From: Candidatus Aenigmatarchaeota archaeon
GTDB lineage: Archaea > Aenigmatarchaeota > Aenigmatarchaeia > QMZP01 > JAUXAV01
Direction of reading: 5' to 3'
DNA: 5,574 nt
Assembly: GCA_030619735.1 (NCBI GenBank)
Contig: JAUXAV010000075.1
Location: forward strand, 1-5,574
The notes beneath the pieces are model-generated. The model saw nothing but the letters and a program-made list of their open reading frames with translations, was not told the DNA's origin and made no database searches. Positions 1 through 5,424 of this stretch are shown here, in pieces. Each line of letters opens with the position of its first letter. Positions within the stretch are counted from its first letter, which is position 1. A program made the position numbers and the translations under genes.

Positions 1-129
1 CCCAATAAGCAGGGCCCTGGTGACAACCCTGAAAATCTTATACGCGATTATAATAAAGATAAAAAACCCTACGAATAGCAGTATTATCTGCGGCTGCATG
101 AACTGCCCCAGGGCTTCAGCAATAGCCAT
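1..129 (-). CDS. Small membrane protein, N-terminal part only
   Basis: This is the first 43 codons of a minus-strand gene that runs off the left edge of the window. It starts at the ATG at 129-127. Residues 1-13 are a short polar/amphipathic lead (MAIAEALGQFMQP). Residues 15-30 form one strongly hydrophobic stretch rich in Ile, Phe, Leu and Val, which looks like a transmembrane helix or uncleaved signal anchor. A basic segment (K31, R34, R39) follows, suggesting that this side faces the cytoplasm. I do not recognise the family, and the rest of the protein is not visible. The gene lies 27 bases downstream of phosphomevalonate kinase on the same strand, so it could be read from that operon. It may also have its own promoter, because an AT-rich box lies about 25 bases before the ATG and no Shine-Dalgarno sequence is visible. 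A role in lipid metabolism cannot be claimed from position alone. Confidence 0.62.
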   Translation of the reverse strand, partial: MAIAEALGQFMQPQIILLFVGFFIFIIIAYKIFRVVTRALLIG

Positions 130-149
130 GGTATAATATTGATTTTGGC

Positions 150-158
150 ATTAAAATT
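150..158 (-). promoter_or_regulatory. Candidate TATA box for the small membrane protein
   Basis: Read on the minus strand, this is AATTTTAAT, centred about 25 bases before the ATG at 129. That spacing would put the transcription start at or next to the start codon, giving a leaderless mRNA. It fits the lack of a Shine-Dalgarno sequence. The box overlaps the stop codon of phosphomevalonate kinase. AT-rich matches of this length arise easily by chance, so this is tentative. Confidence 0.3.
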
Positions 159-1278
159 AGTTTTCAATCTTTACACCTTCATAATCAATTGTCGCATCCA
201 CTATATACAGGCCGGAGTTCTTCCATTCCCCCTTCACCTTATTAGCTATGCCAGAATCAAAGGATATCGCAATACCACAGTCCCCGCCTCCTGCCCCAGA
301 GAGCTTCCCTGCGGCCCCGTTCCTGTTCGCAATCTCACTTAAGGATTTCAGCTCAGGGGTCTCTATATTAACCCCTGATTTCTCCCCGAGTTCCCTCAGG
401 AAGTCTTCATTTTTTCTGAGGAGTTCCAGAACCTTCTCCTTGTTTTTATCCTTCCAGGCAGGAATCAGTTCCCTTACCAGATTTGCAATTCCATCATACA
501 GCCTTTTGTAATCCTCTGGGCTTGCCTTTGCCCATTCATTCAACTGCTTCACCATAGCACTGGTACTTGCGCTCTCCCTGGTCCATCCTATGGAAAGCTG
601 GAAGCCATCAGGTATCTCCAGTTCCTCAACCCCGAAGGCAGGCCATTCCTGTTCTACAACATCCCTTAGGCTCTCACCTGCTTCCAGTTTTTCCATCAAC
701 CACCTGGGGTCAAACCTCTTATACACAAATACCCCTCCATAGGTTGAGGCTGCAACATCAAAGGCAGAGCCCACCTTTCCCTGAACAAAATAATGCGCTA
801 TGGCAGAAAGCTTGTATATCCTGTCCTTTACCTCTCTCCGGGATATATCCTCCCCATTCAAGGCCAGAATCCCTGCAACCGTGGCAACCACCGAGGCAGC
901 AGAGGAACCGAAACCCACCTTCTTGACTTCCCCTCCTACCTCAATCTGGCTCTCCTCCCCCCAGCTTCTAATCCTGAATTTATTTTTAGCCCCTTCACCC
1001 AAATATTTCAAAGCAGTCTCTATCGCACCCTTTATGAACTGGGTGTCCTCCCTCTCCTTTTCAGAAAGCTCCCTGCCCCATTTCAATTCCTTACCGTCAA
1101 ACTCCCCTTCCAAATCCCTTATCCCAAAATCATCAATTGTAACAGAAATCCTCTCAGCTTCCTCTATCTCAACAAAAACCCTCTTGTTCACAGAGGCCAC
1201 AATCCCCGGATTCCCAACCTCCAGAACAGCCCATTCCCCTGAAAGAAATAATTTACCAGGCGCAGACACCTTAATCAT
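157..1278 (-). CDS. Phosphomevalonate kinase (GHMP family, ERG8-like)
   Basis: This cytosolic enzyme phosphorylates 5-phosphomevalonate to 5-diphosphomevalonate with ATP, the second kinase step of the classical mevalonate pathway. All three GHMP kinase motifs are visible in the 373-residue product: PGKLFLSGEW at residues 7-16, the glycine/serine ATP loop VGFGSSAASV at 121-130, and KLSGAGGGDCGIAI at 325-338. The segment QGKVGSAFDVAAS (166-178), with D174, matches the phosphomevalonate kinase form of the active-site region rather than mevalonate kinase. The length is typical of bacterial-type enzymes of this family. I chose the ATG at 1278-1276 over an in-frame TTG at 1287. The ATG has an AGGT Shine-Dalgarno-like sequence 8 bases upstream, and the shorter protein begins directly at the conserved N-terminus (MIKVSAPGKL). 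The gene follows mevalonate kinase by 5 bases, so the two are almost certainly cotranscribed. Classical phosphomevalonate kinase is known in Sulfolobales but is uncommon in most other archaea. Confidence 0.93.
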   Translation of the reverse strand: MIKVSAPGKLFLSGEWAVLEVGNPGIVASVNKRVFVEIEEAERISVTIDDFGIRDLEGEFDGKELKWGRELSEKEREDTQFIKGAIETALKYLGEGAKNKFRIRSWGEESQIEVGGEVKKVGFGSSAASVVATVAGILALNGEDISRREVKDRIYKLSAIAHYFVQGKVGSAFDVAASTYGGVFVYKRFDPRWLMEKLEAGESLRDVVEQEWPAFGVEELEIPDGFQLSIGWTRESASTSAMVKQLNEWAKASPEDYKRLYDGIANLVRELIPAWKDKNKEKVLELLRKNEDFLRELGEKSGVNIETPELKSLSEIANRNGAAGKLSGAGGGDCGIAISFDSGIANKVKGEWKNSGLYIVDATIDYEGVKIEN

Positions 1279-1283
1279 AAAAA

Positions 1284-2207
1284 TCAACCTATGGAATTCC
1301 TGAAAACCTGGAATCCTGCCTCCTCTATTGCCTTTGCTATCCTTTCCTGCAATTCATTTCCAGGTGTAAGGGAAACCATCAGACCCCCTCTTCCAGTCCC
1401 TGTAAGCTTTGCTCCTGTTGCACCGTTATCCTTTGCTATTTTTATTAATTGTTCCAGCTCATTACAGGAGACCCCAATCTTCCTGAGGAGCTCCTGGTTC
1501 TCATCCATAAGCTTCCCGATTCTTTCAGCATCAGAATCTGCCAGGGCCTGTTTGGCCTCCTGGGCTATTTCTCCTGCCCTCTTAAAAATCCTTTCAAATT
1601 CTTCAGGGCTCTCCTCCCTCCTCTTCACAACATCTGCAATCACCTCTTTGGTGTCAGATGTTATGCCTGTATTTCCCTCCACTATTTCCAAGGGCCTTGC
1701 CATACTTATCCTCTCTATCTTTGGAGGGTCACCCTTTGTGAAAAGTATGATTCCTCCATAAGTAGCAGCGGTATTGTCAATACCTGATGGCGTCCCATGG
1801 TATGCCTTCTCCCCTTCATAAGCAGCCTTATTGATTCCCTCATCATCAAGCCCCAGGTTGAAGTGCTGGTTCAAGGCCCTGGCAAGTGATGCACACTGTG
1901 CCGCACTCGCCCCCACACCCGAGGCAGCAACCAAATCCCCCTCAAATGTTATCTTAATTGGGGTTCTTTCCACATCCACCTTCATGAAATTAAGAACATT
2001 CATTATAGCTTCATCCGCCTGTTCCTTTTTCCCCTCCTTGTATCCAGGAGTTTCAGGCCTGTTGTCCACAACCTCAAATCTGCCAGAATCCTCAACCTTT
2101 GCAGTGGTCTTCTTTCCCAGGGCAGCAGCTATGGCAGGGACACCATGCACTACAAAATGCTCTCCAAACAGTATTACCTTCCCGTACCCAAATCCCTCTG
2201 AAGCCAT
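1284..2207 (-). CDS. Mevalonate kinase (GHMP family)
   Basis: This enzyme phosphorylates mevalonate to 5-phosphomevalonate with ATP in the cytosol. The 307-residue product starts with a typical motif 1, GKVILFGEHFVVHG, at residues 9-22. K10 and E16 are at the expected active-site positions. The mevalonate kinase signature GTPSGIDNTAATYGG lies at 138-152, with D144 the likely catalytic aspartate. The other two GHMP motifs are present but deviant. The ATP loop is SGVGASAA (96-103) instead of the usual GLGSSAA type, and motif 3 is GAKLTGTGRGG (265-275), with Arg inside the glycine run. Length and gene order support mevalonate kinase over other GHMP kinases. I chose the ATG at 2207 over a TTG at 2213. 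A TATA-like box lies about 25 bases upstream and there is no Shine-Dalgarno sequence, as expected for a leaderless transcript. It is the first gene of the pair with phosphomevalonate kinase and is divergent from the methyltransferase. Confidence 0.9.
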   Translation of the reverse strand: MASEGFGYGKVILFGEHFVVHGVPAIAAALGKKTTAKVEDSGRFEVVDNRPETPGYKEGKKEQADEAIMNVLNFMKVDVERTPIKITFEGDLVAASGVGASAAQCASLARALNQHFNLGLDDEGINKAAYEGEKAYHGTPSGIDNTAATYGGIILFTKGDPPKIERISMARPLEIVEGNTGITSDTKEVIADVVKRREESPEEFERIFKRAGEIAQEAKQALADSDAERIGKLMDENQELLRKIGVSCNELEQLIKIAKDNGATGAKLTGTGRGGLMVSLTPGNELQERIAKAIEEAGFQVFRNSIG

Positions 2208-2227
2208 ATTCAAAATTGTGCAAAAGG

Positions 2228-2236
2228 CTTAAAAAG
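2228..2236. promoter_or_regulatory. TATA-like box in the divergent promoter region
   Basis: The 60 bases between mevalonate kinase and the methyltransferase contain one clear TATA-like element, CTTAAAAAG on the plus strand (CTTTTTAAG on the minus). Its centre near 2232 lies 25 bases from the mevalonate kinase ATG, fitting a leaderless transcript. It lies about 36 bases from the methyltransferase ATG, fitting a leader of about 11 bases. The purine-rich AAAAGG at 2222-2227 could be the TFB recognition element for the plus direction. One box may therefore serve both genes. The assignment rests on spacing and composition only. Confidence 0.5.
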
Positions 2237-2257
2237 GTTACTGTTTCATTAATGCTC

Positions 2258-2263
2258 AAGGTG
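2258..2263 (+). promoter_or_regulatory. Shine-Dalgarno sequence of the methyltransferase
   Basis: AAGGTG lies 4 bases before the ATG at 2268. AGGTG is complementary to the conserved 3' end of 16S rRNA. It fixes this start codon and, with the TATA-like box upstream, implies a very short leader. The oppositely transcribed mevalonate kinase has no such site. Confidence 0.6.
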
Positions 2264-2267
2264 TAGT

Positions 2268-3350
2268 ATGTCTGAACTATTCAGGATTGACGACAGCAGG
2301 ATGCCTTTAAGGTTAGGAAGCGCCCTCAGGGTTCCCAGCTATGCATATCCGAACTGGGGAATCCCGCTTGGTGCATACCGAATAGAAAGCGACACAACCT
2401 ATACAAGCGAATGGAGAGAAGGGTCTCCCAGACAGATGCAGTATGTTATAGATGCTGTTCTGGAGGCAGGCTTTGGTAACAACTCCCAGATACTCAGGGA
2501 CTCCTGCGCAAGGGTCGTTGCCCAGGAGGTCAGAACACTCTCAGAGAACCCGGCCATAAGAGGAAGAATCAACTGCATGGACATAGGAGCCGGAGTAAGC
2601 ACTATCAATATTTTCGATGCAATAGATGACAATTACAAGGGCAGGGTCTTCTTTACACTTGTGGAACCTTCAGAGAAGAGGGCAGAGGATGCTGCTTCAA
2701 AGCTCTCAGAAAAAGGCCTTAACAGGGGCAAGGACTACAAAGTGATAGTAGCCCCGGACCAGCACCTGCTTGCACTTGTCAAACCAGAAAGCCAGGACAT
2801 TGTTTCATATGTTGCAACACTTCATCACCATTCCTATATAGACACACCTGTAAAAACAGTTTATGTCACAATGAAAAAGGGAAGAAGAATGTTAGTGGTT
2901 TCAGACTGGCACAACCCCGAATGGGAGCATCCAAACAGGGTATACAAGGCCCTGAAAGAGGATTTTGATGCTGAGGAATTCAACTGGGAAACAAAGGAGC
3001 AGGACCTGAAGGCTTTTGCAGAAGCCTACCCCAAAGCCCTTGAAAAGGCCCCAGAACTCTCACCCCTGGACCATGCATCCTACATGCAAATAAGGAAGTT
3101 CTGGCAGGGCTATGCCAGGGTAAGGAAGAAAGCAATAAAGGCAGGAGAGTTTGATGAGAACGATGATATACTGATGCTTGAGGCCCATATCCCTGTTGAG
3201 AGGCAGAATGATATTCTAAGAAAAGCAGGGTTCACATTATATCCGAGGTTTCATGAGGATTCAAATAGGAAAGATACTGTAAAAGATAATCCTGAACAGC
3301 TCCTTGTGGACAGCAGGCTTCTGATGACAACAGTTGCATACAAGCAGTGA
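2268..3350 (+). CDS. Class I SAM-dependent methyltransferase, substrate unknown
   Basis: The 360-residue product has a Rossmann-type methyltransferase core in the middle. Motif I, the SAM-binding glycine loop, is CMDIGAGVS at residues 103-111 with D105. The acidic residue after the second strand that normally holds the SAM ribose is E133, in LVEPSEKR. The strand-4 region runs from DIVSYVATLHHHS (177-189), and a further strand ends in VVSDWHNPEWE (210-220). About 100 residues precede the core, and about 130 follow it. The tail is highly charged and partly helical (roughly 225-300), then returns to a strand-like end (ILMLEAHIPV, 301-310). No membrane segment or signal peptide is seen. The His-rich LHHHS and the SDWH motif may be at the active site, but this is inference. 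The gene is the only plus-strand gene here, divergent from mevalonate kinase and convergent with the Nudix gene. Lipid, quinone, small-molecule or RNA methylation are all possible, and the sequence does not decide. Confidence 0.82.
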   Translation: MSELFRIDDSRMPLRLGSALRVPSYAYPNWGIPLGAYRIESDTTYTSEWREGSPRQMQYVIDAVLEAGFGNNSQILRDSCARVVAQEVRTLSENPAIRGRINCMDIGAGVSTINIFDAIDDNYKGRVFFTLVEPSEKRAEDAASKLSEKGLNRGKDYKVIVAPDQHLLALVKPESQDIVSYVATLHHHSYIDTPVKTVYVTMKKGRRMLVVSDWHNPEWEHPNRVYKALKEDFDAEEFNWETKEQDLKAFAEAYPKALEKAPELSPLDHASYMQIRKFWQGYARVRKKAIKAGEFDENDDILMLEAHIPVERQNDILRKAGFTLYPRFHEDSNRKDTVKDNPEQLLVDSRLLMTTVAYKQ

Positions 3351-3364
3351 TTTATTAAATTTTT
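3351..3364 (+). terminator. Possible T-rich terminator between convergent genes
   Basis: Immediately after the methyltransferase stop comes TTTATTAAATTTTT on its coding strand. Archaeal RNA polymerase commonly stops at oligo-T tracts without a hairpin, so this could end the methyltransferase transcript. The last bases overlap the stop codon of the convergent Nudix gene. In the opposite direction the tract is A-rich, and no matching T-run is seen for the Nudix operon, whose transcript may extend into the methyltransferase gene. Confidence 0.4.
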
Positions 3365-3848
3365 AACCCTTCAAAAACTCCTCCAGCGCAATCTTGGTCC
3401 CAGGAGTGAAATCCTCACCCCTTTCAAGCATTTCCTTTATTTTATCTAAACTGAGAAACTTTACAAACTGAACCTCTTTCTTGTCTATTTTAAAAGGCCC
3501 CTCATGCACGCATTTAAAGAGCATTATAATCTCCTGGTCGTTCTCGAAGCGCTTCCTGAACTTCATAAGAAATTCCAGCTCAGCTTCAATGCCTATTTCC
3601 TCTTTCATTTCCCTTTTGGCAGCTTCTTCATAGCCTTCTCCCGAGTCTATATGCCCGGCTACATCGCCCCAGTAGCCGGGATACTTGTCCTTCTTTAGGG
3701 ACCTTTTCTCCAGCAGGATTTCGCCCCTGGAATTGAAAACGAAAACATGCGCGGCCCTGTGGATTTCATTGCTGGAATGGACTTCCCTCCTTGGTTTCTG
3801 GCCTATTACCTCGTCCTTCTCGTTCACTATGTCAAATATTTCGGTCAT
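3363..3848 (-). CDS. Nudix hydrolase, related in fold to type I IPP isomerase
   Basis: The 161-residue product carries a perfect Nudix box at residues 65-87. It reads G65, five residues, E71, seven residues, R79-E80, M81, E83-E84, G86, I87. This metal-binding helix hydrolyses diphosphates linked to another group. The N-terminus (EIFDIVNEKDEVIG, residues 3-16) and the region LLEKRSLKKDKYPGYWGDVAGH (45-66) resemble the YfcD-like and type I isopentenyl-diphosphate isomerase branch. By eye the isomerase's essential cysteine (Cys67 in E. coli) aligns with A64. The second essential residue (Glu116 in E. coli) aligns with E106 in NDQEIIMLF and is kept. The complete Nudix box and lost cysteine favour hydrolase over isomerase. 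The substrate is unknown; isoprenoid diphosphates or nucleotides are possible. The gene overlaps the preceding one by four bases (ATGA at 3848-3845), implying translational coupling in the decarboxylase operon. Confidence 0.87.
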   Translation of the reverse strand: MTEIFDIVNEKDEVIGQKPRREVHSSNEIHRAAHVFVFNSRGEILLEKRSLKKDKYPGYWGDVAGHIDSGEGYEEAAKREMKEEIGIEAELEFLMKFRKRFENDQEIIMLFKCVHEGPFKIDKKEVQFVKFLSLDKIKEMLERGEDFTPGTKIALEEFLKG

Positions 3849-4366
3849 ATCAAACCCTTAATATCTTCTATTACCTTTTTATTGTTATTTGAGGCCTTGG
3901 CGAAGACCTGGTCAAAAAACTCCCTGAAAAAGGGAACCTCTTTATTGTCAAAAATGATAATTCCTCTTTTGTTCCTGTCAGGATAAAGGGCAAGGGAAAT
4001 GGTTTTTTCATCATACACCAAAAAGCTAAATGGGTTTTTTCCTTCAATAAATCTCAATTGGATTTTGGGATTTTCTGATACCTCGTTCCACTCACCCAGG
4101 ATTGATAAGGCTTCTTGCCTGCCCTTTCCTGCCACGTCCAGAATATCCTCCTTCACAAAGGACAGGGAAAAAACATATCTTATATCAATATCCCTTTTCA
4201 GAGCCTCTAGGAATATCTGATAGAACCTTTTCTGCTCTTCATACACCCTCTGGGAGGACATGAAGATTGAAGGTGTTTTGCAATACACATAGAAAATCCT
4301 GGAGTCCTTCAAAAAATTTCCGGCCATGTCATAATATGCTTCACGACCAACTCTAAATTCAGCCAT
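3845..4366 (-). CDS. Unrecognised 173-residue protein, possible PLD-like sensor domain
   Basis: I cannot assign a function. The protein alternates helices and strands: RIFYVYCKTPSIF (23-35), a charged helix 38-58, DIDIRYVFSLSF (59-70), a helix 84-97, IQLRFIEG (102-109), FSFLVYDEKTISLALYP (113-129), GIIIFDNKEV (135-144) and a final helix FFREFFDQVFAKA (146-158). This order, especially the paired strands followed by an Asp-Asn turn and an F-x-x-x-F helix, is reminiscent of the C-terminal phospholipase-D-like sensor domain of TrmB-type archaeal regulators. No helix-turn-helix domain precedes it and no HKD catalytic motif is present. If the resemblance is real, it would be a ligand-binding or partner protein rather than a DNA-binder or phospholipase. 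It is cytosolic, with no signal or membrane segment. The start ATG lies 1 base after the decarboxylase stop, and its stop overlaps the Nudix start. Its DNA is clearly AT-richer than its neighbours. Confidence 0.75.
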   Translation of the reverse strand: MAEFRVGREAYYDMAGNFLKDSRIFYVYCKTPSIFMSSQRVYEEQKRFYQIFLEALKRDIDIRYVFSLSFVKEDILDVAGKGRQEALSILGEWNEVSENPKIQLRFIEGKNPFSFLVYDEKTISLALYPDRNKRGIIIFDNKEVPFFREFFDQVFAKASNNNKKVIEDIKGLI

Positions 4367-4367
4367 A

Positions 4368-5384
4368 TTAAAACAAATGCTCCTTGGTTATTTTCACACC
4401 CTGGCCCGGCCTTGTGATTATGATGTCCTCTATATTGGGAAAGCCCCTTATCCTTTTTGCGATTTCCTTCGAGTCCTTTTCTAGGCACAGGACCTTTACC
4501 TGGGGCCCTCCGTCTATTGTGAAATAGCATTCCAGACCCTGGTCCCTCCAGTCCATTACAGCATGCACTATATCCATGGTTCCTGCATTCCAGTAGATTA
4601 CAGGAGGGGTTGTGGCAATAGCAACAGCATGCATCATCAGGGCATTGGTTTCAGCTGCCTCACCCAGGGCCTTGAAGTCCTTCTCACCCAGGGCCTTCCT
4701 GATGGTCTCTATATGTTTTGGAATAACATCATCCCTCCATGCCTTGTAATAGGGGGAATTGGCAACGCTCTGTGACATGCCTGCCCTGCTCTTCACCTTC
4801 TTATCCTTCTTGGTTGTGACAGCAATAACCAGCCTGAACTCAGGCCAGTGTTCGGGAGGAAATAGCTGCTCTGCATAGCAGTCAGAGCCGTCCTCATTCT
4901 CTCCTCTGTGCCATTCAACAAACCCAGCATGTATGCTCCTGGTTGCTGAGCCTGACCCTCTCCTGGCAAGCATGCTGAGCTCTTTCTCCCTCAGCCCCAG
5001 CTTCAGGGCCTCATTAACTGCTGCAGCCAAAGCTGCGAACCCTGCAGCAGAGCTGGCAAGCCCCGCGGCCGTGGGGAAATTATTGTTGCTCACAATCTTT
5101 ACCTTCAGGTCCTTTGCCTTTTCCGGATATTTTTCCCTCACCACCTTCAGGAAGAGCCCCACATAATCATCATACTCCTCATCACCCTTCCCGTATTCTT
5201 TCCCGTTCAGGATAAGGATGTCCTCCCGGTATTTGGGGTCAAACTCCACAGTGGTATGCGCATTCAGACCTTCAGTTGTCATGCTTATACTCCCTGTCTG
5301 AGGGAGCATAAGTTCCTTGTTCCTCTTCCCCCAGTACTTGACCAGGGCAATGTTCGCATTTGCTATAGCGGATGCCTTTGCCAT
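4368..5384 (-). CDS. mvaD: Diphosphomevalonate decarboxylase
   Basis: This enzyme phosphorylates and decarboxylates 5-diphosphomevalonate to isopentenyl diphosphate with ATP, the last step of the classical mevalonate pathway. The 338-residue product is the usual family length. It opens with the signature NIALVKYWGKRN (residues 11-22). It has the ATP loop PTAAGLASSAAGF at 104-116 and the decarboxylase motif GSGSATRSIHAGF at 143-155 with R149. The conserved segment SRAGMSQSVANSPYYKAW spans 199-216. The catalytic aspartate D291 lies in FTIDGGPQV, corresponding to Asp302 of the yeast enzyme. The sequence LPQTGSISMT (27-36) and the overall form look like bacterial-type decarboxylases. A related enzyme, phosphomevalonate decarboxylase, acts on the monophosphate in some archaea. 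I prefer the diphosphate substrate because a phosphomevalonate kinase gene lies nearby. The gene heads a tight trio with the 173-residue protein and the Nudix gene. A weak GTGG precedes the ATG, and a candidate TATA box lies 36 bases upstream. Confidence 0.94.
   Translation of the reverse strand: MAKASAIANANIALVKYWGKRNKELMLPQTGSISMTTEGLNAHTTVEFDPKYREDILILNGKEYGKGDEEYDDYVGLFLKVVREKYPEKAKDLKVKIVSNNNFPTAAGLASSAAGFAALAAAVNEALKLGLREKELSMLARRGSGSATRSIHAGFVEWHRGENEDGSDCYAEQLFPPEHWPEFRLVIAVTTKKDKKVKSRAGMSQSVANSPYYKAWRDDVIPKHIETIRKALGEKDFKALGEAAETNALMMHAVAIATTPPVIYWNAGTMDIVHAVMDWRDQGLECYFTIDGGPQVKVLCLEKDSKEIAKRIRGFPNIEDIIITRPGQGVKITKEHLF
4659..4697. repeat. Short direct repeat inside the decarboxylase gene
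   Basis: The 15-base sequence CTCACCCAGGGCCTT occurs at 4659-4673 and again at 4683-4697, a period of 24 bases (8 codons). In the protein it gives KALGE twice, in KALGEKDFKALGEAAE (residues 230-245). The frame is kept and the segment is a surface-like helix. This may be a small in-frame duplication or chance repetition of favoured codons. Confidence 0.6.
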
Positions 5385-5415
5385 AAAACCACTTGCTGCT
5401 ATATTTTATTAAGGG

Positions 5416-5424
5416 ATTTAAATA
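5416..5424 (-). promoter_or_regulatory. Candidate TATA box for the decarboxylase operon
   Basis: On the minus strand this is TATTTAAAT, centred about 36 bases before the decarboxylase ATG at 5384. That is the same spacing as the box before the methyltransferase, and it would give a leader of roughly 12 bases. It overlaps the stop codon of the upstream partial gene, so the decarboxylase could be read from its own promoter, by readthrough, or both. Assigned from spacing and AT content only. Confidence 0.35.

Noticed and set aside
1276..1287. TTG start for phosphomevalonate kinase giving a 4-base TTGA overlap with mevalonate kinase
   Set aside because: The ATG three codons later has better Shine-Dalgarno spacing and starts exactly at the conserved N-terminus.
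793..1303. Long plus-strand open frames opposite phosphomevalonate kinase (up to 167 codons)
   Set aside because: They lie antisense to a gene with three intact GHMP motifs, and their translations are Pro/Ser-rich without recognisable domains. They are shadows of the real gene.
1291..2232. Plus-strand open frames opposite mevalonate kinase
   Set aside because: The translation is low-quality and antisense to a clear enzyme gene, with no ribosome binding site or family resemblance.
3363..3848. Calling the Nudix gene a type I isopentenyl-diphosphate isomerase (idi)
   Set aside because: The essential cysteine position is alanine and the Nudix box is complete, unlike true isomerases. Operon position alone is not enough.
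4309..4530. Minus-strand 73-codon open frame across the end of the decarboxylase
   Set aside because: It overlaps two well-supported genes in another frame, and its composition is Arg/Gly/Lys-rich without any domain signal.
4563..4775. Plus-strand open frame opposite the decarboxylase
   Set aside because: It is antisense to conserved decarboxylase motifs, with no start signal and no recognisable product.
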